From: PALSA-350 sp963834445
GTDB taxonomy: Bacteria; Acidobacteriota; Terriglobia; Terriglobales; Acidobacteriaceae
Reading direction: 5' to 3'
Assembly: GCA_963834445.1 (NCBI GenBank)
Contig: CAWIBU010000009.1
Coordinates: 682,001 to 746,000 of the forward strand
Length of the DNA: 64,000 nucleotides
The notes below the pieces were generated by a model, which did no database searches, had not been told where the DNA came from, and worked only from the letters and a program-made list of their open reading frames with translations. Below, one piece after another: positions 1-9,149 of this stretch (the first letter of the stretch is position 1; the number at the start of each line of letters is the position of its first letter). The position numbers were made by a program, and so were the translations under genes.

Positions 1-587
1 TTCGTGGGTACCTGCAGGAGGAGGGAGTGAGCTCCGATTCGCAGGTCGAAACCTTCGCCGCACTGCGGCTGGAGATTGATTCCTGGCGCTGGAAAAATGT
101 GCCCTTCTACATCCGCGCAGGAAAGAATTTGCCGGTGAACTGCACCGAGGTCCTTGCCCGGTTTCGAAAACCGCCGACGGTCTTCAAGGAGAGCGCCCTG
201 TTTCAGAACCATCTGCGGTTCCGGATCAGTCCCGAGATGACGATCGCCGTAGGCACCAATGTCATGGCTCCTCGCGAGGGACTGAACATCGAAGACGTCG
301 AGATGGTTGCGAGTCGTCATCCCCGTCCCGAAGAAATGGAGGCGTACGAGCGTGTATTGGGCGACGCGATGGCGGGGGATGCCACTCTGTTTGCCCGCCA
401 GGATTATGTAGAAGAGGCCTGGCGAATCGTCGACCCCGTGCTCCAGGCCGGCACTCCGATCTTCCAGTACGATAGAGGCTCCTGGGGTCCGAGTGAGGTC
501 GAGCAGAAAATCTCGCCCGCCGGCGGTTGGCATAACCCGATCACTGCAGACCAGGAAGATTTCCGCCTGGTTGCCAAAGCCAGCTGA
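1..587 (+). CDS. zwf: Glucose-6-phosphate 1-dehydrogenase, C-terminal part (5' end outside window)
   Basis: The reading frame is already open at base 3 and runs about 195 codons to a TGA at 585-587. The visible part matches the C-terminal domain of glucose-6-phosphate dehydrogenase, with the family block ETFAALRLEIDSWRW followed by VPFYIRAGK. The enzyme oxidises glucose-6-phosphate to 6-phosphogluconolactone in the cytoplasmic oxidative pentose phosphate pathway and makes NADPH. The Rossmann domain and active site lie upstream of the window. A GTG at 27 is internal, since homology continues before it. The next gene starts 31 bases downstream on the same strand and may be co-transcribed. Confidence 0.93.
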   Translation, partial: RGYLQEEGVSSDSQVETFAALRLEIDSWRWKNVPFYIRAGKNLPVNCTEVLARFRKPPTVFKESALFQNHLRFRISPEMTIAVGTNVMAPREGLNIEDVEMVASRHPRPEEMEAYERVLGDAMAGDATLFARQDYVEEAWRIVDPVLQAGTPIFQYDRGSWGPSEVEQKISPAGGWHNPITADQEDFRLVAKAS

Positions 588-618
588 ACCGGCAGATTGC
601 GCATGGATTAGATCGCCA

Positions 619-2379
619 ATGGCAAAACTTCTGTCCGTCAACGTCGGCCTGCCACATGAAATCGCGTGGCACGGCAAAGTCGTGTTCACCGCGATCTGGA
701 AGCGCCCTGTCTCCGGGCGCGTCTTGGCCCGGCGCCTCAATCTCGACGGAGATGCCCAGGGCGATCTTGTAGGCCACGGCGGTGAACACCGTGCTGTTAT
801 GGTGTATCAGCTCGAAGCCTATCGCTACTGGGAACGCGAACTCGTCCGAAATGACTTCGAGTACGGACAGTTCGGTGAGAACTTGACCGTTGATGGCCTC
901 CCTGATGACGAGGTTTGCATTGGGGACCGATACAGCATCGGTACTGCGGTCTTTGAAGTGACGCAGCCCCGCGTCACCTGCTATCGCCTGGGAATTCGAA
1001 TGAACAATCCAGAGATGGCAGCCCTGCTTGTTGCGCATCGCAGGCCAGGGTTTTATTGCCGTGTCATCACGGAAGGCGAGGTGGGTGCCGGGGATGAAAT
1101 TCAGAAGATTGCAGACGGACCCGGGCAGATCTCGATTGCTGAAGTGGACGCCTTGCTCTATACGCCGAACCATGATCTTAATCGCATAGCAATTGCCGCC
1201 GGTATTCCCGCCCTGAGTCCAGGATGGAAGAGCTCATTCGGCGAGTTTCTTCAGGCAGACAAAAATGGAATCCACAACGGCAATCCGGGGCTGACACCCT
1301 CCATCGCGTCTACCCCAGCGTGGAAGGGTTTTCGCTGGGCGAGTGTCGCCGAAGTGTATCGGGAAAGCCGCGAGGTCGCGTCCGTTGTTTTGGCAGCTGA
1401 GGGTGCATCGGCCCTGCCGCCTGCGCTTCCCGGCCAATACCTGGTGCTGCGCTGCCGACCTGATAAGCATTCAGCGCCCGTGGTGCGCAGCTATTCCATT
1501 TCGGGCGCATCAGATGCGGGCGCCTACCGTATCAGCGTAAAACGCGGGACAGGTCCAGGCAGCCAACATCTTGTCGAGGCGACGCAGGTCGGCGACAAAT
1601 TAGAGATCAGTGCGCCGCGCGGCGAATTCATTTTGCGGATCGGTGGCCGGCCAGTTGTTCTCATGAGCGCCGGAATCGGCGTCACCCCGGTTCTTTCAAT
1701 GCTTCACGCTCTGGCGTCCACGAGCGCAAAATCTCCTCGGAAGGTGTGGTGGATCCATGCTGCGCGCAATGCCGCCGAGCACGTCTTTGCCCAGGAAGCT
1801 CGGCAACTACTGGCCGCGATTCCTGAAAGTCATTCGGCAATCGCCTACAGCAAGCCAGATCCGACTGACCGGAATGGCGTCGACTTCGAACTCCGAGGTC
1901 ATTGGGACTTCGCGAGTCTGGAGAAGCTCGCCATGCCCGTCGAAGCAGACTTTTACGTGTGTGGGCCATCCACTTTCCTGAGCGATATGAACCGAGCTCT
2001 CATCTCGTTGGGTGTGCCAAAACCTGCGATACATTACGAAGTGTTCGGACCCGCGGACAGTATCGAACCCGGTGTAACGAAGACAGAAAGAAAGCCACCG
2101 CATCTCCCTGTTTCTCTTGGGACCGGACCCATCGTATCGTTTACGCGAAGCGGCCTGGCCGTGCCATGGGATGCGCGGTTCAAGAGCCTGCTCGAATTTG
2201 CTGAGGCATGCGACGTCCCTGTCAGATGGTCTTGTAGGACAGGCGTGTGTCACACCTGCGCATGTGGCGTTCTGGACGGCCAGGTACGGTACGCGCCCGA
2301 ACCACTTGATCCACCGGCACCGGGAAATGCTTTGATTTGTTGTTCGACACCTGAAACAGCAATCGAGCTGGACCTTTAA
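619..2379 (+). CDS. MOSC domain / FAD-NAD(P) ferredoxin reductase / 2Fe-2S fusion protein
   Basis: This 586-residue protein joins three modules. Residues about 1-215 are a YiiM-like MOSC domain, a molybdenum-cofactor sulfurase/reductase-type fold. Residues about 240-490 are an FAD- and NAD(P)-binding ferredoxin-reductase module, with the FAD motif RSYSISG and the pyridine-nucleotide loop MSAGIGVTPVLSML. The last 80 residues are a plant-type 2Fe-2S ferredoxin with C539-x4-C544-x2-C547 and a distal ICC. It is probably a cytoplasmic oxidoreductase passing electrons from NAD(P)H through flavin and FeS to an N-hydroxylated or similar substrate at the Mo-cofactor domain; the substrate cannot be read. 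The ATG at 619 was chosen because family homology starts there; the open frame extends back to 493 over the zwf end. No good ribosome-binding site is visible. Confidence 0.87.
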   Translation: MAKLLSVNVGLPHEIAWHGKVVFTAIWKRPVSGRVLARRLNLDGDAQGDLVGHGGEHRAVMVYQLEAYRYWERELVRNDFEYGQFGENLTVDGLPDDEVCIGDRYSIGTAVFEVTQPRVTCYRLGIRMNNPEMAALLVAHRRPGFYCRVITEGEVGAGDEIQKIADGPGQISIAEVDALLYTPNHDLNRIAIAAGIPALSPGWKSSFGEFLQADKNGIHNGNPGLTPSIASTPAWKGFRWASVAEVYRESREVASVVLAAEGASALPPALPGQYLVLRCRPDKHSAPVVRSYSISGASDAGAYRISVKRGTGPGSQHLVEATQVGDKLEISAPRGEFILRIGGRPVVLMSAGIGVTPVLSMLHALASTSAKSPRKVWWIHAARNAAEHVFAQEARQLLAAIPESHSAIAYSKPDPTDRNGVDFELRGHWDFASLEKLAMPVEADFYVCGPSTFLSDMNRALISLGVPKPAIHYEVFGPADSIEPGVTKTERKPPHLPVSLGTGPIVSFTRSGLAVPWDARFKSLLEFAEACDVPVRWSCRTGVCHTCACGVLDGQVRYAPEPLDPPAPGNALICCSTPETAIELDL

Positions 2380-2653
2380 TTCGGCAGCCCACGGCTAACA
2401 ACGTGATGGGCAGGATCGCACCTTTGCCGTGAGACTCGATTCAGCGGGGAAGCAAGCTGCCTGTACTTTCCTACTTCATTTAAGGAGTTCACAAGTGCGT
2501 TCTGATATCTGCGCCTCAGATGTTGCAAGCGTGAACCTGAAACTGAAAAGCATTACCGGCCATTGACAGTGATACCGAGCGTTGCAAGCCGCCTAAGACC
2601 AGCCCGCGTCCTTGGTTTCCGGAGACCCTTGGCCCACTGGACCTCCACTAGCC

Positions 2654-3487
2654 CTAGAGTAGCTTGGGCTTGTTCGCTCGAATAGTGCTTGCAATGTGTG
2701 AGGGGGAATAGTGGGCATAGTGTTCTTCGGCAACTCTAGTGCTGGCGTGCCCAAGTTGATTGGCAACCATTTGGATCGAAGTGCCAGCGGCTACTTGCCA
2801 CGTTGCGAAAGTGTGCCGGAGATCGTGAAAGCGAACATGCCGGTGGATTCCAGCCCCCTTCAGCGCCGCTCGCATACGTGGTTGTTGTGCTGACTTCACC
2901 CATGCCCTGCCGCCCGGTTGGGTGAATAGTAGTTCGGTGCTGCGTTTGCCAGCGGCCATGTGTTCGAAGAATATGGCTTCCTCGTCGGTCAAGTAAACGT
3001 GTTTGACCTTGCCGGTCTTAGCCTGCACAGTCGATATGCTCTTGTTCGAGGGATCGTAGGCGTTGACAGACATTCGAACGAGTTCCATGTATCGGCAGCC
3101 TGTGATGACGGCACCGCGCACCAAGTCAGCAAGATCCTGTGGGCACGTCGCTGCGAAAAGCTTGAATTCTTCTATGCTTAGGTACTCATTCTTGGCCCTC
3201 CCGACTTTTTCAAACTTCGGAACCGTCTCCCAGGCCGCCCTGCTCTGTACCTTGCCGTTGTCATACGCCAGGGTCAGCAGGGCACTCACGTCATTGAAAA
3301 TACGGTTAGCAGTGTCGCGGCGCTTGCGTATCGTTTCCGGGTCGTTCGGATCGAATTTGACCTTGGTATGCCTGGAAGATGGAAGCTTCCCGGTCGATGT
3401 CAGGTGCTTTAGGCGCCTCACCGGTGGCTTGGTAGCGAGTTCCTGGAGCCACTCCTGAACCTTCTGGCGCTTGAGCTTTGCAACTTT
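2654..3487 (-). pseudogene. Site-specific tyrosine recombinase/integrase, 5'-truncated at a tRNA scar
   Basis: The frame encodes the end of a core-binding domain and a complete catalytic domain of a phage-integrase family recombinase. Visible catalytic elements are the Arg in GCRYMEL, HDLRHTF, the GH of QLGHAS and the Tyr nucleophile in EHYAHYSP. Homologues of this subfamily carry roughly 100 more N-terminal residues before the segment KVQEWLQELA. Here the frame instead runs into the tRNA fragment at 3489-3538 and reads through it to a TTG at 3577, giving the spurious peptide WWALQDSNLRLPPC. No other start exists near the 5' end. I infer an integrase disrupted by recombination at the attachment site, probably inactive, although a TTG-started chimera cannot be excluded. 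Confidence 0.8.
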
Positions 3488-3488
3488 A

Positions 3489-3538
3489 CCACCTACACAC
3501 GGTGGAAGCCGCAGGTTCGAATCCTGCAGCGCCCACCA
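3489..3538 (+). other. tRNA-Val 3' half (attachment-site scar)
   Basis: The segment folds as the 3' half of a tRNA. It has an anticodon stem CCACC/GGTGG, a 7-base loop TACACAC that would place CAC (valine) at the anticodon, a 5-base variable region, a T arm GCAGG-TTCGAAT-CCTGC, the acceptor strand AGCGCCC, discriminator A and encoded CCA. The D arm and 5' acceptor strand are absent; bases upstream belong to the integrase frame. Position 33 is A, not the universal U, so it could not work as a tRNA. It is best read as the att duplicate left at one end of an element integrated at a tRNA-Val gene. The intact partner tRNA is not in the window. Confidence 0.75.
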
Positions 3539-3710
3539 TAAGTCTATGACAATAGGCCCCTTGCCGGTGCGGGGCAACCTCGATGACGGTGGATTCGGAG
3601 ATTTAACTCCCGCATCTCAACCCCGGGGAGCGCTCCCATTAACTCAAGATTCCGCAGCAAATGGTCAGCGCAAACAACAACCATTTCGCCGCAACGGTGT
3701 TCCAACGAAG

Positions 3711-3881
3711 ATGAGAGTAAATGTGCGCCGAAGCAAGCCCGTAACGATGTGGTCCCTGTTGCTGCTCGCCTTCATGGCCAGCGTACTGGCGATCGGGATG
3801 CTTCACCCCCAGGGTCACGCAGGTTTGCACTTGCGACAATCAAGCCAAACAGCGAAGGTGTGGATCGCCAAGGCGCTTTAG
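3711..3881 (+). CDS. Small hypothetical single-pass membrane protein
   Basis: A possible 56-residue protein with a basic N-terminus (RVNVRRSKP), one hydrophobic helix (WSLLLLAFMASVLAIGML) and a short polar tail. The topology is plausible for a small membrane peptide. No family is recognised, the ribosome-binding site is weak, and the open frame extends further upstream without an obvious start. It lies just beyond the tRNA scar and may be chance. Confidence 0.3.
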   Translation: MRVNVRRSKPVTMWSLLLLAFMASVLAIGMLHPQGHAGLHLRQSSQTAKVWIAKAL

Positions 3882-4100
3882 CGGCCAGTGTGTCCCGCTG
3901 AATCCGTCCTGCGTGTCCCGTTCTTGCTATCCTTTGCGGCTATCGCTCTAAAATCCATAGACCCGCCGCCAGGTTTCGGCCTTTTTGTGATTTCCCTTCG
4001 AACCACTTAGGTAAAAAGCCCTCGTCCGTGGTATCGTCCACCCATTCTGAAATTCAGCGTCGGCAGGCCTGCATCCGGCCGCCGCAAAGGCAGGGGAACC

Positions 4101-4871
4101 ATGGCGACAGAGGCCATCTTTGCGCGTACTTCCGGTCAAAAGACCCAATACCGGCCGGTCCATCGAACCGTCGAACGCGTCTTTTACAGTGGCATGGCGA
4201 TCGTGCTCTGCGTTTGCGTTTTCATCGGCTTCTCGCCGACTTATTTCCGAGCCGGTCTGTTGCGCGCTCCGCTGCCCAGCCCCATCCTGCACATCCACGG
4301 CGCGGTCTTCACGCTCTGGATGCTGCTGTTCGTCGTGCAGGCCGCCCTCATCTCGGCTCGCCGCGTGCAATGGCATCGTTCCTTCGGCACCGTGGCCTTT
4401 TGCCTGCCTCCAATCATGATTGTGCTCGGCGTCATCGCCGCCATCGACGCCCTTCATCGCGGAGTGCAAATCGGCCCGCTTGATCCCTCTGTCTCCGCGG
4501 CCATTCCGCTGATCGGCATCGCCGCCTTCACCATTGTTATCTATGCTGCCTGGCGTGCCCGGCGCCGACCAGACGCGCACAAGCGTCTGATTTTGATCGC
4601 CACCATGGGACTGGTGGGCGCAGCGTTTGGCCGCTTTCCCTGGGCTCGGATCGGTTTGCCGCCGGCCGCGGGAGCCGCCACCGGCGTCGGCTGCCTGCTG
4701 CTACTGCTCCTCGTCTACGAACTCGTCTTTATCCGCCGCATCCACCGCTCCACCCTGTGGGCAGCGCCGCTGGTTTTCGCGTCCATTGCCTTGGCCGTCC
4801 CTATCGGCATGACGCCCGCCTGGCACGCCTTCGCCGCATGGCTCAACCAAACCATCGCGCCGCACCTTTAG
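4101..4871 (+). CDS. Integral membrane protein, unknown function
   Basis: A 256-residue protein with about seven predicted membrane helices, the first near residues 29-47 and the last near 223-240. Conserved-looking polar positions in the helices include the His pair in LHIHGAVFTLW and a second in WHRSFGTVAF, reminiscent of membrane cytochrome-like or DUF2306-like proteins where such histidines can bind metal or haem. A GGGGAA ribosome-binding site lies close to the ATG at 4101. It is followed 166 bases later by another membrane protein on the same strand. No catalytic function can be assigned. Confidence 0.75.
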   Translation: MATEAIFARTSGQKTQYRPVHRTVERVFYSGMAIVLCVCVFIGFSPTYFRAGLLRAPLPSPILHIHGAVFTLWMLLFVVQAALISARRVQWHRSFGTVAFCLPPIMIVLGVIAAIDALHRGVQIGPLDPSVSAAIPLIGIAAFTIVIYAAWRARRRPDAHKRLILIATMGLVGAAFGRFPWARIGLPPAAGAATGVGCLLLLLLVYELVFIRRIHRSTLWAAPLVFASIALAVPIGMTPAWHAFAAWLNQTIAPHL

Positions 4872-5037
4872 CGGCGTGCGCTCTATCTGACTCTTCTCGC
4901 GGCGCACACTTCGATGCCGCGCCGTGCGCGGCACGCGGACTTTAGCGGTCTGGGACCTTGGCGAAAAAGAACGCCGCAACGCGCACAAAGAGCGATAAGC
5001 CACGATCGTAGTTCCATACCCATCATTGACGCGAGCG

Positions 5038-5820
5038 ATGATGTCCGAAGCGAATAGCAAGCCGACAATCATCAGCATGGCCGTCCTGGCCATCGCGATC
5101 TCATCCGCGCTGCATGAAGGCATCGGCCACGGGCTCACTGCCTGGTTTCGCGGTGACATCCCCACCGACCTCACCAGTAACCACCTGTCTGACCTTCGCC
5201 CTGACCGCCTCGTCGATGCCGCAGGAACTGTCGTCAACCTCGCCTTCGGCACGCTTACCATGTGCGCGGCCCATCTCTCCGGCCGTCGCAGTAATCTCCG
5301 CTACTTCTTCTGGTTGCTGGGCTGCTTTAACCTCATGGATGGGGCAGGTTACTTCCTCTTCTCCGGCATTCTGGGTCTGGGTGATTGGCAGGCGGTCATT
5401 GCCGGACTGCCCCACTACCTCGCTCTTCGCATCGCGATGTCTCTTTTCGGCGCGTTGCTTTATTTCTTTGTAGTCAGGATCATGGCGCGAGTGCTCGTGC
5501 CCTTCTGTCCTGAGAGGACCGGGCATCGAGCGCTCTACAATACCGTAGGACGCCTTCCTTATTTCGCGGCCTGCGCCTTCTATTGCCTTGCAGGCGCCTT
5601 CGATCCGCTCGGCCTTCCAATCTTTTTGCTTTCCACGGTCCCGGCCGCCTTCGGCGGTAAGTCCGGTCTGTTATGGGCCGACTCTCTTCTTCCCAGGACT
5701 TCTACCGCTCCGGGCCGTCCACTCACCGTTGCCCGCCAGCCTGCGTGGTGGGTTGCTGCCGCTGTCCTGGGCATCCTCTACATCCTCTTCCTTGGCCGTG
5801 GCATCCACTTCGCTAAATAG
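5038..5820 (+). CDS. Multi-pass membrane protein with HEGIGH motif, M50-like
   Basis: About 260 residues with several membrane helices. The first helix carries SSALHEGIGHGL, which resembles the HELGH zinc-binding motif of site-2 (M50-type) membrane metalloproteases but has one extra residue (HExxxH rather than HExxH). Further acidic and Asn residues in FNLMDGAGYF could be a third ligand. Zinc binding is therefore inferred, not shown. The start is ambiguous: consecutive ATG codons at 5038 and 5041 and a TTG at 5026, with no strong ribosome-binding site. The upstream neighbour is also a membrane protein. Confidence 0.75.
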   Translation: MMSEANSKPTIISMAVLAIAISSALHEGIGHGLTAWFRGDIPTDLTSNHLSDLRPDRLVDAAGTVVNLAFGTLTMCAAHLSGRRSNLRYFFWLLGCFNLMDGAGYFLFSGILGLGDWQAVIAGLPHYLALRIAMSLFGALLYFFVVRIMARVLVPFCPERTGHRALYNTVGRLPYFAACAFYCLAGAFDPLGLPIFLLSTVPAAFGGKSGLLWADSLLPRTSTAPGRPLTVARQPAWWVAAAVLGILYILFLGRGIHFAK

Positions 5821-5998
5821 GCGCGCGCTGGTTTGCAAGAACTAATGCTGACGTAATGGACCGACCGAGAGCTCTACTTTGCCGGTTCTCTGTGTCGAAC
5901 CAACGGCCCCGGCAGGTTCCTATTCAGATCGTTCCGGGAGCCAGGGGCCGCGCCAACGAGCCAGTTCTCGGAACAACAAGATTGACACCGCGTCGTCT

Positions 5999-6015
5999 AT
6001 ACTTTCATCCAGTAT
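5999..6015. promoter_or_regulatory. Palindrome upstream of the 829-residue ADOP permease (possible operator)
   Basis: A perfect 5-bp inverted repeat ATACT-7-AGTAT lies 12 bases before the permease ATG, overlapping a TATACT hexamer (5998-6003) that could be a -10 element. A PadR- or TetR-type repressor bound here would block the promoter. No regulator gene adjoins this permease, so any regulator must act from elsewhere. Confidence 0.35.
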
Positions 6016-6027
6016 TAGAGGATCCTC

Positions 6028-8517
6028 ATGCGCAGCATTCTTATGGACCTCAAGTTGGTTGTGCGTCAATTGCGTACCTCGCTCGGATTCACAGCAGCGG
6101 CCGTGCTCATGTTGGCCTTTGGCATCGGCGCCACCACCGCCATCTTCTCCATCGTCGACGGAGTTCTTCTGCGCCCACTGCCCTTTCCCCAAGCCAACCG
6201 TCTCGTCACTCTCGGCGACCAGGTTAGCAACACCGACTGGGGTAAGCAGGATCCGGGCCCTGTAACCGGCCCTGAGGTGGTCATCTATCCGCGGGACACG
6301 CATTCTTTCGAGAGCCTCGGCGGCTTCGGCGGCGCAAGCTACGAGCTTTCCGGAATCGGCGAGCCTGCCCAGATTAACGGCGCGCGCATGACCCCCTCAA
6401 TCTTCTCCGCGCTGGGCGTCGCGCCGATCATGGGCCGTGTCTTCACCGCCCAGGAAGATCAGCAGAAACAGCAGGTCGCGGTGCTGAGCTATGCCACCTG
6501 GAAGAGCCGCTTCAACGGCGACCCGCACATTCTCGGCACCAAGATACTGCTTGACCGTAAGCCCTATCTTGTTATCGGCGTCATGCCCCGAAGCTTCGAG
6601 TTCCCGCTCAACTCCGGCCGGCTCAACCGCAGCGAGCTCTGGGTCCCCATGAGCCTATCCGCGCAGGAGATTTCGCCTGGGGCCAGCTCCAGCTGGTATC
6701 TCGCGCTCGTTGGCCGCCTCAAGCCCGGCGTGACCCCAGCCCAGGCGCAAAGCGATGCCGGCCGCGTGGCCCAGCAGATCATGCGCAATTATCCGCCAGA
6801 CGCCGCGAACTTCCGCATCAAGCCCGTCGTCTATCCTTTGCAGCAAATCACCGTGTTGCAAACCCGGCCGCTGCTGCACATGCTCTTCCTCGCCGTGGCT
6901 GTCGTTCTGCTCATCGCCTGCGCCAATCTCGCCGGACTTCTCCTGGTCCGCGCCATTCGCCGTCAGCGCGAAACCGCCGTCCGTCTCGCCCTCGGCGCCT
7001 CAGCCGCCAGGTTGCTTCGCCAGACCGTCCTCGAGAGCCTCATGATCAGCGTCACGGGGGGGCTGCTCGGTATCGGGCTTGCGGCGCTTGCGCTCGCAAT
7101 CGGAAAGAGTTTTTTGCCGGAAACAATGCCCCTGATGGACGAGATCACCCTCAACTGGTCAGTCGTCGGATTCGCTTTGGCCCTCGCGATTCTCACCGGC
7201 TTGTTCTGCGGATTAGCGCCCGGCTTTGCCGCCCTTCGCACCAACGTCAACGCCTCTCTGAAAGAAGGCGGACGCAGCGGCTCCTCGGGTGGCAGCCACG
7301 CACGCTTACGTTCCGCCCTTGTGGTCATGGAGATTGCCATCGCGCTCGTTCTACTCGCCGCATCCGGCTTGTTGTTGCGCAGCTTTGGCAATATGAGCCA
7401 GGTTGATCTCGGATTTCGGCCTGATCACGTCACCACCGCCCTCTACGCTCTGCCGCAAAAACAGTACTCCGCTCAGCCCCAGATCGACGCCTTCAATCAC
7501 AGGCTGCTGCAGCAGCTTCGCCAGTTGCCCGGCGTCGAAGCCGTCGGACTGACCAGCACCCTTCCCGCCACCGGCGACGGCATCGAATCCTTCGTCGCCG
7601 ATGGCTACATAGATCCACGCGGCCCAGACCAGACCGCCGCTTCGCCTTCTCAGGTAAGCGGCGACTACTTCAAGGCCATCGGCACCTCGCTGCTTCGTGG
7701 TCGCTATTTCACTGAGTCCGACAATCCCGGCAATGAGTTAGTAGTCATTGTGAATCACGAGTTCGCCGAACACTATTGGCCGCATCAGGACCCCATCGGC
7801 AAGCGCATGCGTACTGGCACCCTGAAGTCGGGGACTCCGTGGATGACGGTCGTGGGAGAAGTTGCGGACGCCAAACTCACCGCGCCCGATGCCGACGCCT
7901 CCGAGCAGTTTTACCAGCCGGTTCAACAGCTGGAAAAAGATGCCGGCGCCTACGCCCAACCAACTGATCTGAACGGCACGGGCGGCTACATCGTGCTGCG
8001 TTCTGCGCTGCCGCCTGAGCAGATGGAAAACTCTCTGCGAGCGGTCGTCCGCTCCATCGATGCGCAACTTCCGCTCAACCAGGTGCAGACCATGGAGCAG
8101 GTGGTTGCCCTGAGCGAAGCCCCGCGCCGCTTCAACACCATTATCATTTCAAGCTTTGCCCTCGCGGCGGTCCTGCTCGCCGTCCTCGGCATTTACAGCA
8201 TCATCGCCTTCTCCGTCGCCTCCCGCGTTCAGGAAATGGCCATCCGCATGGCGCTTGGCTCGCAGCGTTCGCACATCATGCGTCTTGTCCTCGTCTCCGG
8301 CCTCAAACTCGCTGCCATCGGATGCGTGCTCGGTTTAGCCGGCGCCGCTGCGGCCTCAACGGTCCTTCGTTCCTTCCTCTTTCACGTGAGCCCCTTCGAT
8401 CCGGTGGTCGTGGTTCTCGCCGCCATCGCGGTCTTCGCTTTGGCTCTCGCCGCATCGGCATTGCCCGCTCGCCGCGCCGCGTCCGTCGATCCTATCCAGG
8501 CGCTCCGAGGGGAGTAG
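6028..8517 (+). CDS. ABC transporter permease, MacB/FtsX type (ADOP family)
   Basis: An 829-residue protein with the ADOP layout: an N-terminal helix (residues about 15-40), a MacB-type periplasmic domain, an FtsX helix bundle near 285-405, a second periplasmic domain, and a final FtsX bundle near 705-825 ending with PARRAASVDPIQALRG. Family blocks include GIGATTAIFSIVDGVLLRPL near the N-terminus. Such permeases work without an adjacent ATPase gene; roles in efflux or envelope lipid/lipoprotein traffic are proposed for relatives but are not established. It lacks both the N-terminal cytoplasmic prefix domain and the adjacent PadR gene seen with the second ADOP at 13302. Confidence 0.92.
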   Translation: MRSILMDLKLVVRQLRTSLGFTAAAVLMLAFGIGATTAIFSIVDGVLLRPLPFPQANRLVTLGDQVSNTDWGKQDPGPVTGPEVVIYPRDTHSFESLGGFGGASYELSGIGEPAQINGARMTPSIFSALGVAPIMGRVFTAQEDQQKQQVAVLSYATWKSRFNGDPHILGTKILLDRKPYLVIGVMPRSFEFPLNSGRLNRSELWVPMSLSAQEISPGASSSWYLALVGRLKPGVTPAQAQSDAGRVAQQIMRNYPPDAANFRIKPVVYPLQQITVLQTRPLLHMLFLAVAVVLLIACANLAGLLLVRAIRRQRETAVRLALGASAARLLRQTVLESLMISVTGGLLGIGLAALALAIGKSFLPETMPLMDEITLNWSVVGFALALAILTGLFCGLAPGFAALRTNVNASLKEGGRSGSSGGSHARLRSALVVMEIAIALVLLAASGLLLRSFGNMSQVDLGFRPDHVTTALYALPQKQYSAQPQIDAFNHRLLQQLRQLPGVEAVGLTSTLPATGDGIESFVADGYIDPRGPDQTAASPSQVSGDYFKAIGTSLLRGRYFTESDNPGNELVVIVNHEFAEHYWPHQDPIGKRMRTGTLKSGTPWMTVVGEVADAKLTAPDADASEQFYQPVQQLEKDAGAYAQPTDLNGTGGYIVLRSALPPEQMENSLRAVVRSIDAQLPLNQVQTMEQVVALSEAPRRFNTIIISSFALAAVLLAVLGIYSIIAFSVASRVQEMAIRMALGSQRSHIMRLVLVSGLKLAAIGCVLGLAGAAAASTVLRSFLFHVSPFDPVVVVLAAIAVFALALAASALPARRAASVDPIQALRGE

Positions 8518-8570
8518 GGCGAGGTCAACTGGCAAGCGAGCCCGGAGTAGAATAAAGCCGGAGGCCGGGT

Positions 8571-9065
8571 GTGATCCCAAATCGTCTTCTGTTCTCCGCT
8601 CTTTGCCTCGCGACTTTGGTCTCCCCGCAGTCACTGCAGTCGCAGACGCGTTTGACCATCGCATCTCTTGTCCTGAACACCTTTTCCCAGACTGCGGATT
8701 TTACCCTGGCGTTGCCGCCCAAAGACCTTGACTGGAAAGCTGCAGATCGCGGCAAGAGCCAAGCAGACCTGATCCTGATCATTGCGATCCTCGATAAGAG
8801 AGGAGACGTTCTCGTCTATGATCGGGAACCCCGTACGATCACGGCCAACACAGAGAATTCGGTAAAACTGGCCATGACGCCTACTCGACTTATGGCCAGG
8901 GTGAGAATTCCCGCAAAGATGAACAAAGTTCGGTTCTTGATCCAATCATTGGATCAACGAGAGATCGCTGCACTTGAGGTTGACCGCATGGCAATTTACA
9001 CCGCTGGCCCACCCGACGATACACCGGCTCTTCCCTGCAGATCTCGTGGACTGTGCTATCCGTAA
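8571..9065 (+). CDS. Secreted hypothetical protein
   Basis: A 164-residue protein starting at GTG, with a signal peptide (NRLLFSALCLATLVSPQSLQSQ) and an exported body predicted to be beta-rich. The arrangement FTLALPPKDLDW...ILDKRGDVLVYDREP...VRFLIQSLDQREIAALEVD resembles the C-terminal beta-sandwich of acidobacterial VWFA-related proteins, but the VWA domain is absent. It may be a stand-alone version or a truncated relative. It lies 53 bases after the ADOP permease on the same strand and may share its transcript. The tail is Cys- and Pro-rich and could be unrelated sequence read through. Confidence 0.55.
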   Translation: MIPNRLLFSALCLATLVSPQSLQSQTRLTIASLVLNTFSQTADFTLALPPKDLDWKAADRGKSQADLILIIAILDKRGDVLVYDREPRTITANTENSVKLAMTPTRLMARVRIPAKMNKVRFLIQSLDQREIAALEVDRMAIYTAGPPDDTPALPCRSRGLCYP

Positions 9066-9149
9066 AGCGGGTTGCAAAACTTGTCGGCACCTCGAGCCGC
9101 CGGCGCCGAGCCTGTAAAAGCCCTCCCGGCCGAGATTAGGGTAGTTCTC

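Noticed and set aside
541..1173. 210-codon minus-strand frame opposite zwf and the MOSC gene
   Set aside because: It overlaps two conserved genes and has no family likeness.
2495..2566. 23-codon frame with AAGGAG seven bases before a GTG
   Set aside because: The ribosome-binding site is good but the product is short, has no recognisable features and lies in eroded DNA beside the integrase remnant.
3489..3538. A functional tRNA-Val gene
   Set aside because: The 5' acceptor strand and D arm are missing and position 33 is A; only the 3' half is present.
5982..6003. TTGACA (5982-5987) and TATACT (5998-6003) as a standard promoter pair
   Set aside because: The spacer is only 10 bases, too short for a sigma-70 promoter.
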